Positions 10,520-21,867 of a stretch of 64,000 bases of DNA are shown one piece after another. The translations under genes and the position numbers were made by a program. Each line of letters opens with the position of its first letter. The stretch's first letter is position 1. Source of the DNA: Hevea brasiliensis (Eukaryota > Streptophyta > Magnoliopsida > Malpighiales > Euphorbiaceae). Location of the stretch: assembly GCF_030052815.1 (NCBI RefSeq), contig NC_079497.1, positions 23,016,258 to 23,080,257 of the forward strand, in the 5' to 3' direction. The notes beneath the pieces are model-generated. The model searched no databases. It was given only the letters and a program-made list of their open reading frames with translations, and was not told the origin of the DNA.

Positions 10520-11090
10520 GCTAAATTAAAGCCTGGCACCCTAGCAACATCTCTACGTGTGGAGATTTTATTTCCATCATTAGGCAAGTTCAAAGCTCAA
10601 CAGAAACAATATACACACTATCATTCAAAACAACTTCAAATTTGTCCTCATCATCAACTGTTCTTAAAGTTCTATAAAAATCTTGAACAAGCCTAGGGTA
10701 ATACGCATTTGTGCACTCACAAACAGCCATCCATTCTTGAAATTCAAAAAGTTCTTTGAACTGAAAATTTACCTGATCAAAGTACTCCCATTTGATAAAT
10801 TTACAGTCAAGCAGTGCCTTATCCACTGAACCCGAAGAATGGGCAGCACCCTTTTTGCGTTGGGTACCAATCCCTCACATTCTTCGCTTCTTTTTCTTTT
10901 CTGGTGCCGATACAGTGGGTTCAGCAGCCTTGGATGGGTCGAGAGATGCACTAGTTGATTTCGATTCAGGTGAGTTCTTCTTTCCCTTCAATTTCTTTCG
11001 TAATGTGGCGACAGGGATATCGTCGGATGCTGATGAGGATGACGAAGCAACAGCAGCAGCAGCAGGGGATTTGCGTTTAGCACGAGCCAT
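10520..11090 (-). pseudogene. Envelope-like ORF of the copia element, disrupted
   Basis: The ATG at 11090 begins a basic, nuclear-localisation-like N terminus (MARAKRKS) followed by Ala/Ser-rich low complexity and a Lys-rich stretch. After an in-frame TGA at 10875-10877 the same frame continues into a conserved region (about 10826-10590) with KWEYFDQVNFQF, an FQEWMAVCECTNAYYPRLVQDFY segment and a VYIVSVEL end. This resembles the putative plant transposon domain (PF20167 type) annotated in envelope-like proteins of SIRE-type copia elements. A one-base frameshift lies near 10590, and the Ogre-like insertion removes the rest at 10519. No signal peptide or membrane segment is visible, so envelope function is doubtful. 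Assignment rests on motif memory, not a search. Confidence 0.6.
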
Positions 11091-11662
11091 CGACAAAAAA
11101 AAATGGTGAAATCTAAAATGGCTTTTCGTAAGTGATGAACGAAGAAGAGAAAAGAGAGATGAGCGGATAGATGAGAATGGGTTTGTTTTGGAGGTGAAAT
11201 GTCGTGAACCAATACAGAGGAGAGAGAGGGTGATGGTTTCGTGTGGCAGAGGATTTAAGTTCTCTTGAGTCCCGCGCTTTTATATTCCAGTGTACTTTAT
11301 CTGAACCTATTAATTTTTTTTTTTAATTCCAAATATGTCTATCTATCTTTATATGCACATATATATATTTCTACATGTCTGACATAGCACTAAGAATGTG
11401 ATACCAAATGTGAATAGGTAAGTGCATTGCTGGACAAGCAGAGAGTTTCAAGCTCAATCACCTTTTGGTTTGAAATTTAAACAGTACACGATATAGCAAA
11501 CTAGTTTTAGTCATGCAATATTAGCATACAACTTAGTAAACTAATTTCTCGAGTACACAAACAAGTAAGCTAATGTTCTTTAGAGATTTCTCAGCAAACT
11601 TATATCACTGCAAATCACTCACACATTGGATAATATTCATATATATTACTATGACTTAAATT
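11091..11662 (-). other. Noncoding spacer between copia pol and the envelope-like ORF
   Basis: No coding sequence is visible. It contains the TATA box, a poly-T run near 11307-11317, an ATATATAT run near 11357, and TAGCAAACTAG-type and TAGTAAACTAA-type words that also recur in the LTR of this element near 17530-17630. It is not a recognisable copy of the LTR. Confidence 0.5.
11277..11284 (-). promoter_or_regulatory. Candidate TATA box for the envelope-like ORF
   Basis: On the minus strand TATAAAAG lies about 187 bases before the ATG at 11090, with a CT-rich stretch (about 11210-11225) typical of plant Y patches between them. This is a plausible internal promoter; no expression evidence is available. 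Confidence 0.45.
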
Positions 11663-14600
11663 TCAAGCAAGTGGTTCACACATACCAATTTCCCTTCTAA
11701 TAAAACAAAAGGTTTCCTCATTAAGTGGTTTTGTAAAGATATCAGCAAGTTGATTTTCAAAGGCAACAAATTCAATTTTGATATTTCCATTTTGAACATG
11801 ATCTCTAATAAAATGATATCTGATCTCAATATGTTTTGTTCTTGAATGTTGGACTGGATTTTTGATCAAGTTTATGGCACTTGTGTTGTCACATCTAATT
11901 GGAACAAGATTATATTTTAAACCAAAATCTTCCAATTGTTGTTTCATCCATAAAATTTGAGCAACACAATGACTATATATTCTGCCTCAGCTGTAGATAA
12001 AGCTACTGAAGTTTCTTTCTTACTGTGCCAAGAAACTAGTGCAAGACCAAGAAATTGACAAGTACCTGAAGTACTTTTTCTATCCAATCTACTTCTAGCA
12101 AAATCGGAATCACTATAACCAACAAGATTAAATGATTCACATTTAGGATACCATAAACCAATTGAGTATGTGCCAATGAGGTATCTAAAGATCCTTTTAA
12201 CTGCACTTAGATGGGATTCTTTTGGACACGATTGAAATCTTGCACACAAGCAAACACTAAAGTGTATGTCTGGTCTAGATGCAGTAAGGTACAAAAGAGA
12301 GCTAATCATACCTCTATAAAGCTTGGTATCCACTTCTTTACCTTTTTCATCATTGTCCATTTTTATTGTTGAACTCATAGGTGTGCCCATGCTCTTCAAA
12401 TCTTCCATTTTAAATTTCTTTAGTATATCCTTGATGTACTTTGATTGATTTATGAAGATGCCATCTTTCATTTGCTTAATTTGAAGCCTAAGGAAGAATG
12501 TGAGCTCACCCATCATGCTCATTTCAAATTCATTCTGCATAATCTTAGAAAATTTCTTGCAAAGAGATTCATTAGTAGCACCAAAAATTATATCATCAAC
12601 ATAAATTTGCACAATGAGCATATCACTATGATGCTTCTTAACAAAAAGTGTTGTGTCCACTTTGCCTCTTTGGAAATCATTCTGTAAAAGAAATTTACTA
12701 AGCCTTTCATACCATGCTCTAGGAGCTTGCTTTAAACTATATAAAGCTTTAGTAAGTTTATAAACATGATTTGGATGCTCATGATTTTCAAAACCTAGAG
12801 GTTGTGCAACATACACTTCCTCATCAATATAACCATTTAAAAATGCACTCTTGACATCCATTTGATAAAGCATAAAATCCTTGTAACATGCAAAGGCACA
12901 CAACATTCTAATAGCTTCAATTCTAGCAACCGGAGCAAAGGTTTCATCAAAATCAATCTCTTCCTCTTGGTTGTAGCCTTGAGCCACTAGTCTAGCTTTG
13001 TTTCTAACAACATTGCCTTTTTCATCCATTTTGTTTCTAAAAACCCATTTAGTACCAATAATTGAATGATCTTGTGGTTTAGGCACTAAATTCCAAACTC
13101 TATTCCTCTCAAATTGATTTAGTTCTTCTTGCATGGCAAGAATCCAACTTTCATCATTTTGAGCATCTTCAAAACGTTTAGGTTCAATTTGTGAAACAAA
13201 AGCAATATTACCAAAATATCTTCTCAATTGTGCTCTAGTCATCATCCTCTGAGATGGATCATCAATAATGTCTTCTTGGGGATGATTTCTATGGAATCTC
13301 CATTCTTTAGGTAAATCTTCGAGGCTCATTTACTTGTAATTCTTCCAAATTTGGCATTTCTTCATTGATTTGATCATCATTGGCATCGAGGACATCTATT
13401 GTGGTATTTCCTTGAGTTTCTTCATCTTTGTCATCAATTTGTTCCGTTTCTTGACTTGATATTATATTTTCTTTTCCAAAAACCTGCTCATTATTATCAT
13501 CACAAACATTTTTCTTTCTGATAGAAGGGTTAGTCTCATCAAACAAAACATGAATAGTTTCCTCAATAACTAAAGTTCTTCTATTGAACACTCTATAGGC
13601 TTTACTCTTTGTTGAATACCCAAGAAAGATTCCTTCATCGGATTTAGCATCAAATTTCTTTAAGTTATCCTTCTTGTTATTTAAAATATAGCACTTACAA
13701 CCGAATGCTTTGAAATATGAGATATTTGGTTTTCTTCCTTTCCATAGCTCATAGGGGGTCTTTTTCAAAATTGGTCTAATCAAAACTCTATTCAACACAT
13801 AGCAAGATGTATTAACAGCTTCAGCCCAAAAGTACTTTGGCAAATTATTTTCACTCAACATAGTTCTAGTCATTTCTTGCAAAGTCCTATTTTTCCTTTC
13901 TACTACCCCATTTTGTTGTGGTGTTCTAGGAGCTGAAAAATTATGGTTGATTCCATATTTATCACAATATTTCTCAAATAAATGATTTTCAAATTCAGTT
14001 CCATGGTCACTTCTTATAGATGTGATGCAAAAACCTTTTTCATTTTGAACCATTTTACTAAAAGAGGTGAATTTTTCAAAAGTCTCATCCTTGTGAGCAA
14101 GGAAGAATGTCCATGTATATCTTGAATAGTCATCAATAATAACTAAAGCATATGACTTCCCACCAAGACTAGTAGGAGTTACGAGTCCAAATAAATCAAG
14201 ATGAAGCAATTCTAATGGCCTAGTGGTAGACACAATATTTTTAGATTTAAAAGATGCTCTAGTATGCTTTCCTAGTGCACATGCTCTACATTGAAATTCA
14301 TTTTCATAATTAATCTTAGGAAGACCATTAACAAGTTCTTTCTTAGACAATTTTGTGAGTGTATGCATGCTTGCATGACCTAGTCTTCTATGCCACAAAT
14401 AACTAGAATTATCAAAAGATACTAGACATATACCATGATTAGTTTCAAAATTATTCATGTCAAGCAAGTAAACATTATTAGATCTATTGGCAATGAACAA
14501 CGTGTCTTTTTCTAAGTTATTGATAGTACATAGAGAAGAAGTAAACTTTACCTCAAAACCTTTATCGCAAAGTTGGCTTACACTTAGCAAGTTGTATTTC

Positions 14601-14827
14601 AAACCTTCAACAAGCAACACATCTTCAATACAAGGTTTGGTTCCAATTGTGCCATTTCCAATTATTTTTCCTTTTCCTTTATCTCCAAATTTTACATATC
14701 CTCCATCTTTCATTGTGATTTTTGAAAACTTGTCCTTTTCACCAGTCATGTGCTTTGACCAACCACTATCTATATACCATTTTTCACTTTCCTTCATCCC
14801 TTTGAAACATACCTGAAATTTAATCAT
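11663..14827 (-). pseudogene. copia pol: protease, integrase, reverse transcriptase, RNase H, frameshifted
   Basis: Reading from 14827 downward: protease active site YIDSG (the usual following Cys is Trp here); the pre-integrase zinc-binding region with LWHRRLGHAS and CRACALGK; the integrase core with HLDLFG, SDHGTEF and NGVVERKNRT, the D-D-E residues; then, after a frameshift near 13307-13329, reverse transcriptase with [34 protein letters not shown] and catalytic YVDD (about 12605). RNase H follows with GYSDSDFA and LSTAEAEY, and after another frameshift near 11945 the terminal KHIEIRYHFIRD and LADIFTKPL blocks. The stop is at 11663. Pol overlaps the gag stop by ATGA at 14824-14827. Confidence 0.9.
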
Positions 14828-16599
14828 TGAACTTTAGGTACCCAAGCAATTTTGGGTCCTTGGGGGTTAGTGACCTTAGGTAAGGTTCCCTTTGGTACCC
14901 ATACCTTCTTTACCTTAAGACGACCTTTCCTAAGTGCACAAGAACTAATCATATGACTTCTTTTGTTGCAATAATAACATGTAACATTAGGCAAAGAAGA
15001 TGTAGATGCTTTAATGAAATAATTCTTGTACTTGTTATAGTTCATGAAACCATCAAAACCAATTCCATATTTTTCATTTGAAATTCTTTGGTTTCCAAAA
15101 AGTACATCTAGAGTTTCTTTTCCTTTTGTAAATTTAGCCAAATCATTTGTCAAAGACTCTATTTTAGCTTCAAGAACTTTATTTTTCTCAATGAGCATTT
15201 CATAAGTTTCTTTTGAGATTTTCAACTCTAAATCTAGTTCTTTAAACAAAGCAATTTTTCCTTTGTAAAATTCATTTTCTTTATGCACATTGGACATGAT
15301 AATATTTTGTGATCTCAATGATTCAATTTCTAAATTCATTCTAGTGCACTTTCTCTTGTAATCTCTATACTCATCATATACTCTAGCAAATGCAAGTTCA
15401 AGTTCTTCTATATTAGGAGATTCATAAAAATTTACCTCATTGTCACTTTCTTCTTCCTTTTGTGAACTCTCGACTTTCTCTTCAAGTGCCATCATACAAA
15501 GAAGAGCAGTCTCTTTGTCACTTGATTCATTATTTGAAGATTCTTCACTGTTACTCGATACTACTTTCATAGCTTTCTTACTTCTATCTTCTTTTCCTTT
15601 CTTCTTTTTGAGTAATGGACATTTGGGCTTGATATGTCCAGGTTTGTGACACTCATAACATACAACTTCTTCTTTTGAATCTCTGAAATGTTTATCCTTA
15701 GGAGTATACTCTTTTAAGAATTTCTTGTATTTGCTTCCTCCCTTCTTGAAAGCTCTTTTGAATTTTCTTGCAAGCATAGCCATTTCATCATCACCATCAC
15801 TTGAAGCACTTGAGTTGTCACTTGAGTCAACTTTGAATGCAACTCCTTTCTTCTTATCTTCCTCCTTGTTTGACTTGAGAGCAATGCTTTTCTTCTTCTT
15901 TTGCTCATTTTCAACTTCATCTTTCTTATATACCATCTCATGTGCAATGAGAGATCCAATGAGTTCATCATAAGTGAATGTTTTAAAATCCTTAGTATCT
16001 TGGATAACTGTTGTTTTTGCTTCCCAAGATTTTGGAAGTGATCTAAGAATTTTCTTCACAAGTTCGGCTTCCTCAAATCTTTTACCAAGTGCTTTGAGAA
16101 GATTTACAAGATCAGTAAACCTTGTACTCATATTCGCAATTGATTCTCCTGGCCTCATTTCGAACAGCTAATAATCTCGGATAAGAAGATTTGCTTTGGA
16201 CTCTTTGACGACATCAGTTCCTTCATAAGTGACTTCAAGCTTATCCCAAATTTCCTTAGCAGATTGACATCCTGAAATACGATTGTATTCATTAAGGTCA
16301 AGTGAGCAATGCAAAATATTAATAGCTTTAGCATTTATAGAAATTTTCTTCCAATCATTGTCATCATATTCATCTTCATGTTTTGGAACTTTTGTAGTTC
16401 CTGGACCATTCTTTTGAGGAACATATGGACCATTTTTAATAATTCTCCATGCATCAATATCTACAGATTGTATGAAATTTCTCATTCTTACTTTCCAAAA
16501 CGAATAATTAGTGCCATTAAAGAGTGGTGGTCTAGTGATTGAGTAGCCTTCAGCTAATGGTGCGGGTATACCGGCAGTATTACTAGATGAACCAGCCAT
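14824..16599 (-). pseudogene. copia gag with one internal stop
   Basis: Starts at a true ATG (16599) with Ser-rich residues and the RPPLFNGTNYSFWKVRM motif of copia UBN2-type gag. An in-frame TAG at 16168-16170 interrupts the frame after LLIRDY; the same frame continues (ELFEMRPGES equivalent) to 14824. A CCHC zinc knuckle CYECHKPGHIKPKC lies near 15650. An acidic Ser-rich spacer and a coiled-coil-like region follow, then a second knuckle CYYCNKRSHMISSC near 14960. The protein would coat the RNA in virus-like particles. Apart from the one nonsense change the frame is intact. Confidence 0.87.
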
Positions 16600-16640
16600 T
16601 ATGGATCACTCTAAGGTTATAACACCCTAAGCAAGAGAGA

Positions 16641-16655
16641 CAAGCTCTGATACCA
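16641..16655 (-). other. copia primer-binding site (initiator tRNA-Met type)
   Basis: Minus strand TGGTATCAGAGCTTG, three bases after the end of the 5' LTR, is the standard plant copia primer site complementary to the 3' end of initiator tRNA-Met. Confidence 0.9.
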
Positions 16656-16658
16656 ATT

Positions 16659-18052
16659 TGTTGTCCCAAAATAGTCCAAGAGGGGGGTGAATTGGACTTT
16701 AACAATTTTTCGGCCCTTGCTTGTAGCCTAATGAAAAATTGTGGCTTTGTTAAACTAGGTACTTCTTAATATATAATGACAGTGATATGTATTTCAAGAA
16801 AGTGTCCCTAAGTTGCAATTCAAGCTTTAATCAATATTTATGGCTATTACAACATGCATCACAAAATATTTAACTAATTTCTTATCATACTCATAAATCC
16901 TTAAATATACCAACTCAATATATTCAATCAACATTCAAAGTCATGTATAAAAATTAAATTGCACAAAAGTAAAGAGGTAAAGGTTAGAAAGATCAAACAC
17001 AACGATTTTTATAGTGGTTCGGCTTAACTAGCCTACATCCACTCTCTCAAAAAACCCTCTTTGAGTCTTCTCTCCACTATTAGCTCTTTTAAAGGCAAGA
17101 GACCAAAAGCCTTTACAACTTTTCAACACCAAGCTTTTACCAAGGTAGCTTGAACCCTTGACAAGTGCTATCTCAAGCACTCACACTCTCAAGCTTCAAT
17201 AGGTGCTTGTACAACCTCTCTTAAATGTAACTTAATGTTTTAACACTCACTCTTACTCAATACAAATCAAACTATAAAAAAGAGATGAGTTGATTTGCCA
17301 ATGGTAGCTCAAAGACTTTAAAGCTCTTGAATGAAAGCAATAAATGAAAATCAAGGTTGGAGTTCAAATGTAAGCTTTCATCAAAAATAAAATGAAGTAA
17401 AGAAGGTGTATTTATAGTCCCAAATCATTTTAGACCGTTTGAAACCTTTTTGGAACGTTATACACACTGCTCAAGACAAAATGGCCGTTATTTTGTCCTT
17501 TTGTGCAAAGTTGAGCAGCTCTGATCATTTAGCAAACTAATGAAATTTTGGCAACAGTAGTAAACTGGTTAGTAAACTAATGTTTTAGCAAACACATTAG
17601 CAAACTAATATTTTAGCAAACCAGTTAACAAACTAAGTCAACAGCTGCATGTCTCAACTTGTAAAAATTTAGACCTTAAGAAAAATAAGTTCCAATAGCA
17701 GTATCCAAGGTCATGATGAGAAAAAGTAATCAGAAAATAAAGTTTTATTTTTGAGCTCCATTTGACTAAATTCTCATCTATTCTTTTCACATAAGACCTA
17801 AGACTCAATCTCTAACTTTATGACTTTCATACCTTTACTTCGAGTCTTGGCTTTCATATTCTCTTTCTTTTCTCACTTTGAAATTGTCTTGGGATGCTTT
17901 TGAGTATTCTTCCTCCTTAAATGTAACTTCAAAAATTCTTTATGAATAAGAGAAGGAATCTACACATCACTTCAAAGTTGGGTTAGATAGATTCTGTTTG
18001 AGTTTTGTTATCATCAAAATCAATGCTCATTTTGAGCTACACGAGGTCAACA
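16659..18052 (-). repeat. 5' LTR of the copia element
   Basis: In minus-strand sense it begins TGTTGACC at 18052 and ends GGGACAACA at 16659, giving TGTTG/CAACA inverted ends and 1394 bp. Its centre-right part (17520-17640) carries several copies of a TTAGCAAACTAAT-like word. The opposite LTR is not in the window. Confidence 0.82.
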
Positions 18053-20157
18053 AAATTCATGTCTACTTAATTCTAATCTTAATATGCTTAAAATCATATT
18101 CTTAAAAATTTGCATTTCGGGGTTATTATTCATGGCACTATTTAAGTCAAAATGTTGACTTTCTCATGCTTAATAGGTATGTGAATTCCAATTACATCCA
18201 CATACCACATTTTGGGTGCCTAATTTGTTGGTTTTGGTTGCCCCTTCAATTTTTAGGTCTCCTAAGAGAATTCTCAATTTTTCAGTTTTGGTCCTCCATT
18301 TTGCACTATTTCATTGGTCTAGTTACTGTGAAAATTTAGCTAAGTGTTCTTCATCAAAGTTGTTCCTTATTGTCTTATCTTTAATTCCTTCTTTAAATCA
18401 CTCCATTTGGAGTTTTGTAGCCTAAGATATGGTCATTTTTCTAAGGCTAGCCAGATTGGTTTATCCAGAATTTTTGGGCACCTAATTGGTTCTGGCAGTT
18501 TTGGACAACTAACTTTGGGTGAAAAAATGACTTGGTTATGGGCAGAATTTGGATTGGTGTTCTTCAAAAGTTTTAGTGCTATGTCATACATTTCCAATGC
18601 CACAAAAATCAGGTCATTTGGACTTGTCTAGCCCAAGTTATGGCCAAATAAACAAACACTGTTGCTTTGGTCATTTTGGTACAGTGGCAGTGCACATTAT
18701 CCAGATTTGACCTAATTGTTCACTATGTTAATATCGTTTTCTGGGCATAGTTCCCACATAAAAAATGTGTCATTATGTATCTATTTTCATTCTCAATTGG
18801 CATCACACTAATTGGGTTGGTAAAGTTTTAGTTTTGGTCCCTGAAAGGGACCTAGGTCAAGCTGCCAGAATAGGAACCCTACCTAATCCGAATTGCATTT
18901 TAATTCTACTAATTCCAACACATCACAATTGGTCCCAAGTGATAATTTCTAACCTCAATTAAGGTCATTTGAATCAATTGACCATTTTCTTCAATTTTTT
19001 TCTCAATTTCAAGAGGCTTAAGAACCCTAATTCCTCAATTGTGTAAGCTAATGAAATTAAAGTTCATAGATCTTGTTTACATGCTTAATTCAACTAAATT
19101 AACACTTTAATTCCATCAAATTCTTGCAATTCCATTTCCCTCTATTGTTGGCCAAAAACTTCCCTTTAGTCCCCCATAATGGTTTTTGTTTGATTTTAAG
19201 TTAAATTCTAAGTTAAGTGAACAAAAAACATAGAAATTAAACAACAAAATTCAAGTTTACTTATTAACCTCAACTTTGATTTCTAATTCTCCAAATTCTT
19301 CAATTTCTCCTTCCTTTTTCTTCTTCAATCTTCTTTTCTAGTTGAGAAAACAAGGTTTTATGGAAAATTTTGGGGAAATTTAGGGTTAATTGATGGGATC
19401 AAAAGCTTGAATCAAGCTTTAATGGAAGGTTATCAATGGAGGTGGGGTGAAGGAGGGTCTCGGCCAAGTTGATGGGAAGAGAAGAAAGTGATTTTCTTTT
19501 TTAATTTTTTTTTGTATTTATGTGTAATTATATGTATTTGACTTGGTCAAAAAAATTGGGTAATTAAAATTTAATTTTGACATCATTCATGATGTTACCA
19601 AGTGAGGTAATAATTCAATTTTCCTTACTTTTTCTTTCTTTAATTTTCCATTTTTCTTTAATTTAATTCTCTATTCCGAAATTTTCATTTCTCCAATTTT
19701 ATTGGACAGTTAGGTCAGGAGTCACCTCTAGGGGTGAATTGACTAAATTGCCCCTCGCCGGTTTGACTCGGTTTGTAAATAATTTGATATTTCTTCCAGA
19801 GTCCTGACCTAATTATTTGACCTACTTATTAACTCTTTTCTGTGATTTTCTCTTTTCCACTAGGTTCACAATAGTCCTTAGGACTGCGGCGTCACATTTT
19901 TCGGTTCAAAAGTAGGGTTAGGACTGACCTTGTAGTCATTTCCCGAAAAGGTCACCCATCGCTGTGACTCCCGGCTCATTTAACCTTTTATGTTCTGTTT
20001 TTCTTAGTTATACTTAACTATCTGGCAATCACTAATTATTTGCATTCAAGGCTTATCTAGGTATCTTAAACATGGTTCTAATCTTCTTAATTGTTCAGAC
20101 CGACACCGATCACCGGAATAATGAAATATACCAGGCTATGCAAATAGGGGTGTTACA
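18053..20157 (-). repeat. Partial 3' LTR of the chromovirus
   Basis: It matches 31947-33140 from AAATTCATGTCTA to GGGGTGTTACA. It contains about 903 bases (18368-19270) that the 5' LTR lacks. Copia insertion at 18052 cut off its remaining part. Short frames within (for example 18216-18631) are not conserved coding. Confidence 0.87.
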
Positions 20158-20158
20158 A

Positions 20159-20181
20159 TTCTCCCCCCCCCCCCCCCCCTT
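20159..20181 (-). other. Polypurine tract of the chromovirus
   Basis: In sense, a TTTTAAGG-run of G followed by AGAAT directly precedes the TGTAACACC start of the 3' LTR. Plus-strand DNA synthesis starts at such tracts. The long pure G run is likely expanded. Confidence 0.75.
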
Positions 20182-20199
20182 AAAATAAATATTGTCTCG

Positions 20200-20929
20200 A
20201 AATTTTACCTGGTATCAGTCTCTGAATAACTGTGGGTGTTGTTTCCTCATATCCTCCTCTCGTTCCCAAGTAACTTCTTAGCCCGAATGATGGTTCCACA
20301 GCACTTTAACCAATGGTATCTGCTTGTTTCGTAGCTGCTTCACCTCATATGCTAAAATTTCTATGGGTTCTTCCTCGTATGTGAGGTCTGGATTCACCTC
20401 AATTTCTTCCACTAGTAACACATGAGATAGGTCTAATCTATACCTCCTCAACATGGACATATGGAAGACGTTATGTATCTTCTTTAACTCTGGAGGTAGT
20501 GCCAAATGATATACCTAAGGACCCACTCTTTCCAAAACCTCATATGGTCCGATAAAATGAGGACTTAGTTTCCCCTTTCTGCCGAATCTCATGATTTCTT
20601 AGTTTCCCCTTTCTGCCGAATCTCATGATTTTCTTCCAAGGGGAAACCTTGAGGAATACCTTATCACTCACTGCATATTCAATATCTCTCCTCTTCAGAT
20701 TGATGTAGGACTTCTGACGGTCTGATGCAGCCTTGAGTCGATCTCTAATCAGCCTAATTTTCTCTTCTGTTTGCTAAACAATTTCTGGCCTAATCATTTT
20801 TCTTTCACCTACTTCATCCTAGCACAAAGGAGTTCTACACTTTCTGCCATATAAAGCTTCATATGGAGGCATCCCAATGCTTGATTGATAGCTGTTGTTA
20901 TAAGCGAACTCAATCAAAGGCAAGTGTGT
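20200..20929 (-). pseudogene. Integrase C terminus of the chromovirus, distal to the hAT insertion
   Basis: Between the hAT and the polypurine tract the minus strand encodes degraded integrase C-terminal text: a KVSPWKK-type segment, FIGPYEV, then LALPPELKKIHNVFHMSMLRRY (about 20440-20505) and a chromodomain-like VKVLWNHHSG tail. A stop (TAA at 20275-20277) interrupts just before the conserved VTWEREEDMR. Another stop lies near 20515. A 34-bp tandem duplication (20565-20632) also shifts the frame. Confidence 0.78.
20565..20632. repeat. 34-bp tandem duplication inside integrase remnant
   Basis: The stretch from TTAGTTTCCCCTTTCTGCCG to ATGATTT occurs twice in immediate succession with a 34-base period. 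A 34-base insertion is not a multiple of three, so it destroys the frame. Confidence 0.9.
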
Positions 20930-20937
20930 ATCCCAGC
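20930..20937. repeat. hAT target site duplication, left copy
   Basis: ATCCCAGC, identical to 26436-26443; 8 bp is the hAT-standard length. Confidence 0.95.
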
Positions 20938-21867
20938 TAGGGGTGAGCATTCGGTCGGTTCGGTTCCGAACCGAACCGAACCGAAATAACCGATAACCGA
21001 AAATCCCATAAATTGTAAACCGAACCGAACCGTTTATTGGAGAAAAATCGAACCGAACCGAACCAATTATTATCGATTCGGTTCGGTTCGGTTAATGAAA
21101 AACCGAAATTTCAATTTTTTTTCAAATGCCAAACGGACCTGCGTGACCTGTAAATTGCACATTTGCATTTGTTCACACTTCATGGTATACAATTCATATA
21201 AAATCAATTGTGGAGCATCAAATAAACAATCAATTTAATAAAATGTCACTATGCCAAATAAACCATAAAATAAATAAAAGTATAAAACCACTAAACCAAA
21301 TAATAATCTAAGCATCAAATGCCAAACCATAAAACAAAACATAATTGAAATAAAAGCTAAAATAACCACAACCATACTCTAAATACAATCCAGTTCAGTT
21401 ATTATTAAAATCCATAAAACAACATAATAATAAAATACTAAATCTCCAACAAGATAAAAGCTAAATACAGTCCATATTAAAATCCATCAAATAACAACAG
21501 AATTAAACATAATATTAAAATCCATCAAATCTCCAATAATTTGATTTTGAGCAGTCCAACCAAATCCAAAAACATGCTCAAATGAAGAGGCAACAGTCAA
21601 TAGCTTTGGGAACCTACACAAACAAAATAATAAAAAAAAAGACAATTGATATATAATAATTAATGAAAGCATAAAATAATGTAAAACTTTAAACAATCAA
21701 ACTTACATCTAAGAGTTAAGGGTAGGGGTTGAACAACTTGATCCCCCTAATTGAGTTAGGCCAACACTTGGCAGTACTGAAAATTGAATTATATAAGGGG
21801 AAAAAAAATCAATCCATATTGAAATAAAAATATTAAAAGATAAAAATTATCTAAATACATGTATTTA

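Larger units (their letters stand above)
10520..18052 (-). mobile_element. SIRE/Maximus-like Ty1/copia retrotransposon, 3' end off window
   Basis: In minus-strand order: 5' LTR (18052-16659), tRNA-Met primer site, gag, protease-integrase-reverse transcriptase-RNase H, a ~570-base spacer with a TATA box, and an envelope-like ORF cut at 10519 by the Ogre-like insertion. Integrase preceding reverse transcriptase defines Ty1/copia; the long LTR, long gag and downstream envelope-like ORF suggest the SIRE/Maximus lineage. The element sits in the LTR of the chromovirus that resumes at 18053; the expected 5-bp target duplication is AAATT (18053-18057), but the other copy is off window. Confidence 0.82.

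Noticed and set aside
11331..11640. 3' LTR of the copia element
   Set aside because: Only short shared words with 16659-18052, no TG..CA ends; treated as pol-to-ORF spacer.
18216..18962. Several plus-strand open frames
   Set aside because: They lie antisense within a chromovirus LTR. Similar text near 63542 reflects LTR relatedness, not coding.
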